This document shows positions 33,922 through 44,988 of a stretch of 64,000 nucleotides of DNA, in pieces. This DNA is from Oscheius sp. JU75 (taxonomy: Eukaryota > Nematoda > Chromadorea > Rhabditida > Rhabditidae), in contig JASJZC010000002.1 in assembly GCA_037178855.1 (NCBI GenBank), forward strand, positions 1,054,001 through 1,118,000, in the 5' to 3' direction. Made by a program: the position numbers and the translations under genes. Position 1 is the first letter of the stretch; each line of letters starts with the position of its first letter. The notes under the pieces are model-generated. The model was not told the origin of the DNA and made no database searches. It worked only from the letters and a program-made list of their open reading frames with translations.

Positions 33922-35285
33922 TTAACCAGAGAGCACCATAACTCCTGCGATCAAAGCGAACCCAGCGAATGTCGCTGTCCACTGAGCGATGTTGTCATGT
34001 TTGTTAGAGTGTTCCGGAGCCAGGATCTCAAAAAATGTAATGTAAATGAAGGTTCCGAGAGCCAGAGACATCAGGACTGCTGTGACAATGTCCTTGGCCA
34101 CGGAATCTTGAGCTGTGTCCTGTGAATGAGGGTTACGGAGACAACGACATCTACCTTACCTCAACAACGATGCCAATGGCTCCTCCCAGTGGAGCAATGA
34201 GAGCTACGGTTCCTATGAGCACGACTACTAGCCACTTCTTGTCGGGATGTTCTCGGATCAGACGCATTCCTAAAACGGTCCTTTTCTTTGTCGCTCTTTC
34301 TCTCAGTCTCATTGTGTCCCTGTCTCTCTTTCAATCTGTCTCTTTGTCTCTCTACTCACCGACAGAGAAGCATACCACTGCCTTATGCACAATGATTCCG
34401 AAGAAGAGAGTGGTGATAGTCCCAACAGTATCCTGGACACCGAAGGCGAATCCCTCCAATCCACAGTGGAACAGGAAGGCGGTCACGAAGGTTATAGAAT
34501 TGACCAGCTTGTTCTCCTTGGGTTGTCCCTGTACTATTAACTGTACTATTACTGTGAGTGACAGTCAACTACCAGCTCAACAATGGCGATGTCCTTGTTC
34601 ACAATTGAGTGAAAGGTTGTGGCTCTTTCTCTCCCGCACTCTTCGTCCTGTGCCCTCTCATCCTCATGGATATGTCCACATAGCCGTCCAGAAAGTTCTT
34701 CGAAGATGTAGACGAAAAAGAATCCGAGGCAGAAGATCAATGGGACCATTGGGTAGTCTGTCGAGACTCCCTTCTCCTTCCTGATGTTGTCCCATGCTTC
34801 TAGCGAGTCTGGCATCATGTCTAGGAAGCAGACACCGAGGAAGACACCTCCAGCAAAACAGGAGATCAGAGAAAGGGCGAGAGAGGCTCTGTGGGTGAGA
34901 ACGCGGGTAGTTCCTTTGGTCAACATGGACATGACCTGAAAGCTGGATCGTCTCTCTGTCTCTGTCAGTCTCAGTCGCTCTATCTCTCTTTTCCAAGAAG
35001 TGGACTCTATTCTCACATCTAGACAGGTGATAAGAGCCGATGAATGGAAAGACTGATACTGGACAGAAGAAAAAACATTCTAGCACTGAAGGAGAGGCTA
35101 CCACCTTTCGGGAAGAGGATACAGCAAAAACTTGGAAGCTACTCATGTTCTGTCTCGACCTTATAAGCTATTATGGGTTGTTTTCTTCATTAAAAAAATC
35201 AAACCTTGATGGGAGCCAGTCCGAAAACCATGGTTACAATGGCCATAACCGCAAGAAGAATGGATTTTAGGACGATCACGTTCAT
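33922..35285 (-). CDS. ZIP-family zinc transporter (SLC39A1/2/3-like)
   Basis: Multi-pass membrane protein predicted to move zinc or related divalent metal into the cytosol. Exons: 35285-35205, 34935-34573, 34528-34360, 34269-34160, 34119-33922; 306 residues, the usual length for the ZIP1-3 group. Helices seen: ILLAVMAIVTMVFGLAPI, ISCFAGGVFLGVCFLDMMPD, PLIFCLGFFFVYIFEEL, FVTAFLFHCGLEGFAFGV, WLVVVLIGTVALIAPLGGAI, IVTAVLMSLALGTFIYITFF and a last helix ending VMVLSG. HCGLEGFAFG and LGTFIYITFFEIL correspond to the conserved metal-site helices. A His-containing variable loop (CGHIHEDE) follows helix 3. A short first exon and TTTTCAG just before the ATG fit trans-splicing. It is the probable first gene of an operon with the ribonuclease. 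Confidence 0.88.
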
Positions 35286-35961
35286 TTTCTGAAAACTGTT
35301 GGTTTTATTGTTGACAGGAAATAAAAATAGGCGAGAAGAGCTCAGGAAACATGGCGGAAAAGTCAAGGCAGTCTGGTACGTGATGGCCTTTCGGGACCTG
35401 ATAGGACTGCGACGGCTGGAGAGATAACCGAGCCTGAATACGGGCTTTCTCCGATAATCTTTACTTGAAGAGACTGTTTTGCAGACGCAGATGAATTATT
35501 CGAATAATAAACTTGCTATGAGCGAAAACAACTACAAGACCAGCAAGTGACAGTGACAGTGATAGTGACCGCTTAAAAGTTCGTTTTTTCACCCCCTTCT
35601 GGTATGTTTTTATAGCTGTCTGATAGGCATTACACGACTTAGAAGAGGCCTATCGGTCGGCCTTTCAACAAATGACGAAAACGGATTTAGGAGAAGACTG
35701 GAGCTGAACTTTGAAAGGTGAGAGACCCATACACGTCGTTATAGATTGTTTTGGCGCAATTTATTGGCTCTGCTGGTTCCGCAGAATACTAATATTGGCG
35801 CCAACTGTCCATTGATAACCATGTGTAAACGGAAGGTGTAAACAATAAAAAACAGATGAGTGGTAGAGTACTGAATGCCTCTCTGTCTCGGAATATGGAA
35901 TCTCTCTCATACTCGATCTTTGTCAAAACGATCCTCTTGTGAAAGGCAAGTGTACTTCATT
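35286..35961. other. Spacer between zinc transporter and TWK channel
   Basis: About 0.68 kb between two same-strand genes, too long for a typical operon spacer. It holds a short TGACAG microsatellite (35547-35570). No exon is seen. Confidence 0.4.
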
Positions 35962-37875
35962 TCAAAGAAAAAGGTGGCGTCCATCAGAGGAAGGCATTCT
36001 TCGCTTGTCCTCCCTGTCCGAGTTGGTAGTGTACAAGGAGGCTCGGTCCATCCAGTCAACATCATCCAGGACCGGGGCAAAGGCAGCAACAGGCTCCCCG
36101 TGCTCCAGAGTCTAAAGCGATCTTTCTGGCCGCAAAGGGGACCCACCTCCTTGTCCAGCTTCCCAATGAGTCCCATTCTTGCCAAGGCATGCAACTGGTT
36201 CATTCCAGCAGCCAGACCCGAGATTCCTCTTGCTCCCAGGTTCATGTTCTGTGCCATCTGGAACCAAAATTTGTTTGAAAATATGGAAAGTATGACCTGG
36301 AACATTTTGCCAGCAATCTCCCTTGCCTTTCCTACTCCTCTTCCCATGTAGTGAATGTTATCGATGATTTCTGCTGCCACGTAGTCTATGGTTATTGTCA
36401 CCAAGATGACTCCGAAAACGATGAAGAGGACCAAGTTAAGAACGTTGACTTGTGGCTAAAAATGTCACTGTTGCTGTCACTGTCACTCACAGTAATATCT
36501 CCAAAACCGATAGTGAAAATCGAAGTGAGCGAAAAGTATATCGCATCCAAGAGCTTGATTCCAGTCGCATAGTGGAAGAATAGACCGGCTAATACTGGAT
36601 AGAGAGTTAACATTGTAAGGAAGAGAATCGTCGGGATGAGAAGGGACTGAACTGTATCAAGACCGAGCTTTTCTGCTTCTAACCTCCTTGAATACCTTAC
36701 CAACCAGCTGACTGATAAATTTGCCAGTATCGGCCATAGTCACAAGAGCCAAGGGGATTCCAATCATTCCGTAGGCGACTAACAGCATTCGGCCTTCTGT
36801 AGTAGTCGGCCAGATGTAGCCATAGCCTGAAGCATCAGGGGGTTTTCATAGGAGACGGAAAAAACTAACCGACAGGTATTACTGTAGTTGTTGTAAACAG
36901 AACAGCTGAAGAGAACGTCCACAGATCTTTGGGAGTAGTGTAGTTGGTAAAGTGTGATTCAAAAACCTGCGGCGTTGATTTCGTTTTTGACTGAAATCGT
37001 CTTACATGGGCATAGATTGGATCAGCAATGAGGATAAAAAGCTGCTCCATGTACCTGTCCACCAGATTTTCAGCATTGTTGCCATCTTGTGTCATGTTGC
37101 CGAGCAGTTCCTAAAGAAACTTGTCCTGTTTCTCTGTCTCTCTGCCTTTCTGTCTCTCTGTTTCTCTTTCTTCGTGTCTCACATACAACTTGTAACTTCC
37201 TGAACTCCGCCACTGCTTCTTTTCTTGTTTGAAGTTCTCTCGGTCTCTCGATGGAACGGAAAAAGTAGGCGCCCAGAAGAATGTAGGTTATGCAAGTGAC
37301 TACCAGTCCCAGATGAACAAACGCTGTGCGAAGTCTCTGAAATCGGAATATGCATCCAGAACAAACAGATTCGATACCAGGCGAGCCCAGAAGCCAGTCG
37401 GTTCTTCCTCCTGTCTCTCGTGAGACATCGGTCGTCTGGCTGCAAAGAAGAGGCTACCACTGGGATGTTAATTGAATAACAAATTTCACCCGGGTGTTTT
37501 GGCGGGAGCACTGAGAGTTTGGGGGACATAGAGACAGAGACAGAGACAGAGACAGAGACAGAGATATATTCTTCAATCCAATTCAATTTAACAGACCTCT
37601 TACGTAGATCGGCATGCTGTTAAGGGGGCGCAATAACTTTTGAGGCTACTTTCTAATGCAAGCACAAGTTCCCACCTGGTCAAAGATTTGACTCGAAACA
37701 GACAACGTAATGCGTGCGATAAACAAGGGAGAGAGTCAAGACTCTGACTCACTGTCAGCCTAATAACTCTGCATGACACGCGAAATTGGTCATAACCCGA
37801 GAGGTTCAGTTCATTAATCCGCAACATACCCGACGCCTTCTGGAGCATGTTGCTCGGAGTGAATTTGCTGGTCAT
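35962..37875 (-). CDS. TWK two-pore-domain potassium channel
   Basis: Background (leak) potassium channel of the K2P/TWK family. Exons: 37875-37830, 37439-37378, 37336-37187, 37110-37006, 36966-36870, 36826-36701, 36651-36491, 36455-36297, 36257-36147, 36111-35962; 388 residues. TM1 is HLGLVVTCITYILLGAYFF. Pore 1 is WTFSSAVLFTTTVIPVGYG, TM2 follows (LLVAYGMIGIPLALVTMADT), pore 2 has SLTSIFTIGFGD, and TM4 is LVLFIVFGVILVTITIDYV. The two filters, GYG and GFG, are intact. The tail MGRGVGKAREIAGK resembles nematode TWK tails. The donor of exon 3 could be three bases upstream. The exon 6-7 junction uses a 49-nt intron (36700-36652) and leaves almost no TM2-TM3 linker; an alternative frame in that stretch reads RYSRRLEAEKLGLDTVQ. 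The individual family member is not recognised. Confidence 0.85.
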
Positions 37876-38343
37876 GGGTGGCTGATGACGAGATGTTGAG
37901 GTGTGAGGGGACCAGGAGGTAAATGACACTCGTGGGAACTGGGAGCAGGTATCAGGAAGAGGGTTATTAGGCGGCCTGGGGGTGGAAGTAACAGACCACT
38001 TATAGAGATGGATTCACGCAATCCTTGCTGAGAAATGTGTTGTGGTCCGGGGGACAATTGAGACTTGGCGTGCTTGGAGTTTCTTCATTATCATGAGTGA
38101 CAGAGGAGGATTGGGTTTCATGGGTTCGTCCAAAAGACAAGCAACTAGAGAACTTCTCCCTCTCTCACGCACAAACCTCCAAACAAACACAAAAACAAAA
38201 TTTGTAGTATCCTTGCCCCAAAAGTCTAATACTATCTGTTTATTGCCAAGTATCTGTTATGGATAGGCGATAAGAGAAGGCGTAATATACAGAAACATAA
38301 CAATAGATGAGCAAGACACATAGAACTCTTATACTACTTCCAA
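37876..38343. other. Spacer between TWK channel and ShK protein gene
   Basis: About 0.47 kb that includes the putative promoter side of the channel gene and the 3' flank of the ShK gene. No exon, RNA gene or repeat is recognised. Confidence 0.4.
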
Positions 38344-41300
38344 TCACCTTCTCCTGGCCCAAGGACCAACACACAGACACGTTTTCCGGCAGAAGAGGAA
38401 GGCAGTTGGACGATTCTGTTCGCAGAGACCAGCCTGGGCCCATTCCTTGCAAAGCGAGCCCTTATCGTCGATCTCCTTCGAGCAGTCAAATCGATACGGC
38501 ATCCAAGATCCCTGACTTTGTAGCTTCACCTCTCCACTGTTTAGACTGATCTCTGAGAATTTCCAAACTGTGTGATAGTACTGCAACACACCTTTTTGAT
38601 CAGGAAGCTCTCGTTTCGAGTCCTTCTCCTCTTTTGGGATACCATCGTAGCCCACCGCTTCTTCGGGCTCTAAAAGTAATTGGTAGAAAGAGGGATAGAG
38701 AGACAGAGAGATAGCGAGTATAACTCACTGGTTGGAGGGAGATCCGGTGTGATTACTGTAGGTTCTGAAAGAAACACATTTGTTTTCCCTAAAACTTCGA
38801 TCTTCTCACCATGGCCCATCTCATAGCCACTTGGCTCGAGTTGCATGTTAGAATTAGTCGTGTCATGAGAGAACTCGAGAGTTAGTACAGTAGTAGAGGT
38901 TACTGTGGTTTCTGAATTAGTACTGAGCCGTTGGACCGAACTTGACTACCTGTCTCTGTCTCTGCCACTGTGGTTGTCTCTGTCGACTCTGTCCTGCTGC
39001 TTTCGGGAGCCAGTGTCTCTCCCGGTGGAAGTGTTCTCTCTCCCGGAGCCGTGGCATAGGCCCAGAGAGTCGTCGTCTCAGTTTTGGGGACAATGACCTT
39101 CTCCTCCTCTACAGGCTTCGCCTCTGAATAGGTAGGCAAATCCCTGAACTCAGGAACAGAAACGGTGGTCGTGCTGCGGTTGCGGTGAACTACCCTGACT
39201 CTCTTGATCTTATGGATCCTCTTGACCTTCTTCGTTCTCAGATTCGGCTCAGCCTCTGTCAAGTTCTTTGTCTCTGTCAGGGCTACTGTCCCTCCCCCTC
39301 CCTCCACAGTCTCTGTACTGTTCTCACTCTCTGTCAACGAGATCTCTTGCAGATTGGAATCTTTCAGACTCTTATCCAGTTCCTTAAGTATGTTGGAAGA
39401 GTCCAGACCAGCTGCCAACTTCTCCTCTCTGGTCAAATGCTCAATGGTGGTCGAGATCAGAGTCGTGGTCTCTGGAGCGATAGCCTCTGTTTGATGGTCA
39501 ACTATGACCTCTTCGGGAGGTCCTACCAGTAAGAGAGTCGTGTCTGTTCTCTTGGGGACTAGGTTGACTCTTTGCCTCTCTGTCTCTGTACTCTCAGTAT
39601 CCAGAGAGAACAGGTCAGTCTCTGGAGGCATAGTAGTAGTTAACTTTCGTCTCTTCCCCTTGACTACCGTAGTCAATTCAGTGTCTGGCTCGTTGTCCAG
39701 AACTGTGTCTGTCTCTGTACTCGCTGTTTCCAGAGAGAACAGGTCAGTCTCTGGAGGAACTGTAGTTGTCAGCTTTCTTCTCTTCTCCTTGACTATCTTG
39801 GGAGCCACTGGCTCCAAAGAAGACAGGTCGTTCTCAGCATCTGAAGTAGTAGTGATCCTCTCCTCCGGACTAGAGGCAGTCACTGTACTCTCGGTATCCA
39901 GAGAAGCCAGATCTGTCTCCGGCGCTACAGTAGTAGTCAGCTTTCTTCTCTTTCCCTTGACTACTGGGCTCAGTTCAGTCTTTGGAGCCATGGTAGTAGT
40001 CAATTTCCGTCTTCTGTTCTTCTTGATAGTAGTCGTCGTTTCCTGATTCTCTCTCTCAGTCTCATAGTCTATCGACTCTTCTTCCAGTGGTTCTGTCTGA
40101 ACTAGCCCTGTCTTCAGATCAAGAGTTTTGGAAGCCGGAAGTTTTCGTTTGGTCAGTCTGGTAGTTTCTTCTGACCTCTCTATACTTTCAGAGTCTGACA
40201 GACTCTCGGAAGAGAGAGTTGTACTCTCTGGATTGGTAGTCAACTTTCTTCTCTTAGACTTTTTAGGGACAGAGAGTGGCTCGACCTTGGCGATACCCAC
40301 AATCTCTTCCTCTCTCTTCTCTTTAGAAGTGTCCTCTCCCGTATCCTCTCGTCCATCCACAATGATTACTGGCTCTCTGGTCACCACGTCCACTATTACA
40401 CCCTGTCTCTCTCCAATCTTCTGGATCTTGAGGACCGGCTTGTCCACCTCCTCGTCCTCATCCTCAGTCGTTCCCTGTCTCAACTTTCCCAGAAGAGCTC
40501 TTCGCCTGGTCATCTCGTCAATCTCGTGCAGGATTATACTCTCTAGCGTGGTAGAAGACAGTGGGGGTCTGGTGGCCCTCATTCTGATGAGTTTCCTCAT
40601 TAGTTTGGACGGGGTCACATCCCCGTCAATCTTAGGTGCTCTGGCTGGTTTAGGGGTGCTGGGATTAATGTCTTCGTCAAACTCTTCCAACTCCTGAGGG
40701 TCCAAGCTGTCTTCCTGTGGAACACTGCGACCTGGAAGCATGTGCAAGTGCAAAGCGTAATGTGGGGTGAAAGTTATGAACAAAGTGGCGCAACTATCCA
40801 CCTGATCGTGTACGGTGCCGTTTATTACCTTCAAGGTGCTTCTCATCGCCATTTCCAGAGCCGGCCTGAAGATAGTTACTTGTTTCTCCGTCTCTCTGTC
40901 TTTCTGTCCCTTTGTCTCTCTTCACCTACCTTGATGTCTGTAACAGTCTCCTGACTTTTCTCGCCTTCAGCCTTTTCCGGTTCTGAAATTCCGAGCGTTC
41001 ATTGAAAAGAGAAGAAACTTACGCTGGTATTCGGTTTTTTCTGTAGAAGTTATCTCTGCTGCTGTCTCGGTGGGTAGGCCAGATCCTTCTGTAGACTCCG
41101 CGGAAGATGGCTTACCTGTAAAAGTTACTTTCCTTCAGGAACGCCTGATTACTCCAGTTCGTTTTGAAAAAGCCAAGTTTCTATTAGATTGCTTCAACTC
41201 AGTGGTAGCTTTTGACCATCTATCGCCGTTCATGGTAGCCAATTCAAAGCTCATTTCAACTTCCTCTTCTATGCGAGGTGTACTACGTCCGGGAGACCAG

Positions 41301-44300
41301 TTCGACTACGTAGATCTTCGTTCCTCATTCGATTGAGCAGACTCACTCCCGCCATGGATGCTTCTCTGAGTCGTTCCCATTTCCGTTTCTCTTCTGTTCG
41401 AAAGTTCCACAATTCGCATCCATATAACATAGATGGTGCCACACACGACAGGAAGACTCGTCGTTTTAGCCGCATTGGAGCTGTCTTGTAGATCAGGAAG
41501 TTTCTGTGCCGATCGAATGCTGCTCAGCCTGCTCCAATTCTTTTAGCCGATTCTTGGTTATGATTCGTAACCGTTATTGAACTTTACTGTGGAGAAGGCT
41601 GGGAGACGCCCGAAGGACTGGAGCCGACCTGCTGGATAGTCTTTACCACATGGCACCCGTGGAAGGATTGGAGCTGGCCCATAGGACCCACTGCACTGGG
41701 ACAGAAGGTCTCTAGTGCGACTTCGGTGATTTCGGACCTTCTTTCCAGGCTGCAGGCGTACATGTCTTGTATATCTTCCAATTCTTTCTAGTTTTAGCCC
41801 TGGGCTAGTTTGTGCTGAGTGTCTTCGTGTGATGGACTATGTATGTCCTCTATCCTTTTCTCAGGCTCTTTATTTTTGTCTCTCTGTCTCAATGTCTCAC
41901 TGTCTTTGTGTCTTCGGTTTTCGGTGTTGACTACCGTGTCGCTGTCACTGTCGCTCTCCCTTCCTACCCTTTACCTATGCCTTTCTGTCTATGGCTCGAG
42001 CACAAAATGTGCCCACCTGGTGCTTTCTCAGCATATCCCTCAGCCGTGGGTGCCTCCGATGAGCTCTCGTGGCTTTCAGCCGACTTGGGGGCTTCCGAAG
42101 AGGCATAGCCAGACCCTTCTGTAGCAGCAGTAGGTTGTTCTGTACTCTCTGAGCTTTTATTAACGTTCAAACCGTCTTCTACTACCTGATAATCCACTAC
42201 CTTCTCCGCTGCCTTCAGCTGATTCCTTAGAATATGGGGGGAGACTGGCAGCTTCAATCTCAGCAGAGGTAGGGGCACCGGGAGCTGCTACTGTGACTGG
42301 AGCTTCTGTAGCTTTTTGGTCGTTAAAGGGAGGAGACAGTCCACTTCCTTCTTCGTATCCGGGTTCTTCGGTTTTGGAAGAAATTGGTGTGCTGCAAAAT
42401 GTGAGCTGTTAGACAGGGACAGAGAATCTGAGATACAGAGACGGATATAGAAATAGACAGAGAGACAGAAACACCGAAACCTACCTGGGAGCGACAGTCT
42501 CAGCCGAAGATGCAGATCCTTCAGAGGCTGCCTCGACCGGAGATATGGTCCTCTCAGCTGACTTTTCGGCGGCATAAGCTTCTTCTTTGGAAGCATTAGT
42601 GCCAGCAGAAGCAGCAGTTGTCTCAGCCGAAGATCCAGAAGTTTCAGAAGAGGGAACAGCTTCCGGAGCTGGAGCTACCGTAGTCTCTTGAACTGCTGCC
42701 GGAGTTTCTGGAGCTTGCTCTTCAGAGAACTGAGCTTCTTGAGAAGATACAGAAGTGGTCTCAACCTTCTGTTTAGAAGCCTCAGTAGTCTCTTCAGCCA
42801 CTGTCGTAGTCTCTGTCTCAGCCACTGTCACTCCAGTAGGAGACTGGTAGCTTCCAGACTGTGAGGAAGAGACGGGAGTCTCCTTGTCCGGAAGAGGAGC
42901 AGCTTCCGGAACTACAGAAGATGGCTGGACAGAACTGGCAGCATATCCCTCATCCTTCGGCTTGTCTTCAGAGACAGAGGCCTGTTCTCCTAAAGCTGGT
43001 CCTTCAGAACTCTTAGGAATTGGACTGGTCACGTAGACGTCAGTTGTAGTCTCTGTGACGGATGGAGTGACCGTCTCTTCGGTTTTGGGAGCAGAACCGT
43101 TCTCATAGCTCCCTGAAGCAGATGGGGCACCTGGAGTCTCTTCGGGGACAGAGACAGTCGTCTCTATATTCTCTGAATCTGAAGCTACAGTAGTCTCTCC
43201 TCTGGACTCAGACGGTGCAGAAACAGTTGTCGTCACTTCAGCTGCAGTAGCTTCTTCAGAAGAAGCCACACTGCCCACTGGTATCTCCTCAGGGACAGAG
43301 ACAGTCGCTTCTTCAGCTACAGGAGCTGCTGGAGTTACAGTATCCTCAGATTTCGGACCATTGTCGTAGCTTCCAGAAGGAGCTATTGAACCAGCTGGAG
43401 TCTCTTCAGGGACAGAGACAGTCGTCTCTATATTCTCTGAATCTGAAGCTACAGTAGTCTCTGGCACAGAGGCAGTAGTCTCTCCAGATTTAGCTACAAC
43501 AGCTGGTGTCTCTTCTGGCACAGAGACCGTCGTCTCTTCAGTTACTATAGCCTCTCCAGAAGCCTTCTTGGGTCCAGCATACTCTGCCGAAGTGGAAGGA
43601 GATGGTTTGGAGCCATCAGAAGGAGCAGCTGCCTCTTCCGGTTTCTGTTCAGGACTAGTCTCTTCAGGTTTCTCTTCGGCTGAAGCAGCTTGAGTCGTCT
43701 CTTGAGCTTCAGTAGCTCCTTCAGTAGCTTCGGTAGCCGTTTCAGTGACTGTTGGAGCTTCAGTAGTCTCACCGGCAGCTACAGTACCAGCTTCAGAACC
43801 TACTGGAGCTTCAGTGGTATCTCCGGAAGGAGACGCCTTATAGGATTTGTCCGCTGGAGAAGCGGTCGTTTGTTCAGCGGGAGCCTCTGGAGCTACTGAA
43901 GGTTTCTCCTCAACTGGGGCCGGATAAGCCTTGTCCTGTTGAGCTGGAGCCTCTTCAGATGTTTTCTCTACTGGGACCACTTCCGGTATCTTCTCTTCAG
44001 GAGCAGCTGGGCCAGTCTCCTTCTCCGAAGATCCTGGAGCCGAAGCTGGGGCTGGAGGAAGTGGCTCGGAGGCAGGAATAGCGGCATCGGAAGGAGCTGG
44101 AGGGGCTCGTCCGTAGCTGGAGTAGGGATCTTCTGAAAGGCAGAGCTAAGTCGATAGTCAGAAGATAGTCACCAGAGAGTACTAGGATCAACGGACGGAG
44201 CAAAAGGGACAGTAGATGGTCATATTCTGTCTACCACTACGGAAACTGGACAAGCACAGTCATAGTGTACAGAGGCACAGTAGTAAACAAGTTCAACCAG

Positions 44301-44988
44301 TGACCAGTCCAGAGTAAGCTACTGTATTCAATGGGAGGAGTATAAATTAAACAAACAGTCAGACTGTCAGACGAGGCCAATCAGGATCTGAGTCAAGGTA
44401 TGAGTCAGTGTCCTTATGACCAGACGAATACTACAGCAGACGGGTCAGAGGGATAGTACTGAACCATGGTAAGTTCAGAGTCGATGAGAGACACCCACTA
44501 ACAGTCCCAGGATAAGACCAGAGTGTATCTTACAGATGTTGGGAGACAGGGCAACCTACAAACAACAGTCATGGACCGGCAATGCATTCAGATACTGAGC
44601 CAGGAGAGTCATGAGGGTACAGAGACAGTAGCCAAGAGATACATAGTAGCCAAGGTAACAAGCACACCAACAGTTTCAGGTCTCACCCTGGGGATTTAAA
44701 TCTTTACCTGACTATCGAAACTGTCACTTCAATCCAAGAAACTCACCCCCTGATCCTCCGGGAGAGTTGCCTCCTCTCACATACTCTGGTGGTCCTGCCA
44801 ATTCTTCTGTAAAATACAATATTACAGACTAATAGACTCTCACCCTCAATGTGCTCTTGAGCCTTTCCCTCATTGGCCTCTCCGAAAACCTTCTCCGACT
44901 TGGACAAACCCTCACCAGGCTCCTCGATTGGCTGTTCGTATTGGGCGAAAGCGGCAGAGAAGGCGAGAGTGACAAGAAGCCACCTCAT
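38344..44988 (-). CDS. Secreted mucin-like Ser/Thr/Glu-rich protein with C-terminal ShK (SXC) domain
   Basis: Large secreted protein of unknown role. Exons: 44988-44844, 44806-44747, 44132-42485, 42391-42201, 42148-42017, 41115-41023, 40982-40930, 40865-40829, 40731-38950, 38911-38810, 38764-38729, 38669-38344; all phases match and the product is 1,534 residues. Signal peptide MRWLLVTLAFSAAFA. Residues about 70-780 are rich in E, T, S, P, A with recurring ETTVSVPEETP. Residues about 787-1380 carry at least five repeats around [K/R]RRKLTT followed by PETDL.SL, rich in Thr and therefore likely O-glycosylated. The basic KRRK sites are possible proprotein-convertase targets. The last exon has an ShK domain (about 1488-1525) with six cysteines in the order C-C-WAQAGLC-C-RKTC-C, followed by a basic end GPWARRR. 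ShK domains in toxins block potassium channels; in worms they are common in secreted and cuticle-associated proteins. No toxin role is implied. Confidence 0.85.
41135..41570 (-). mobile_element. Non-LTR retrotransposon (LINE) reverse transcriptase relic
   Basis: Lies in the intron between the exons at 42017 and 41115 of the ShK gene, on the same strand. Decayed translation shows the C-terminal end of a LINE reverse transcriptase: RRVFLSCVAPSMLYGCELW, then EKRKWERLREASMAGVSLLN, then RMRNEDLRSRTGLPDVV, and further on NGDRWSKATTEL. In-frame stops interrupt it: one replaces a conserved Trp near 41522 and two follow the DVV motif. Only this 3' part is visible. It cannot be active. Confidence 0.8.

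Noticed and set aside
36652..36701. Frameshift or pseudogene in the TWK channel
   Set aside because: A normal 49-nt intron with GTAAGG donor and ATACAG acceptor joins the two frames. Only the missing linker remains odd, and it is reported as a finding.
39185..40697. Several long plus-strand frames (up to 189 codons)
   Set aside because: They are antisense shadows of the low-complexity exon 40731-38950 of the ShK gene, which is supported by splice phases and a signal peptide.
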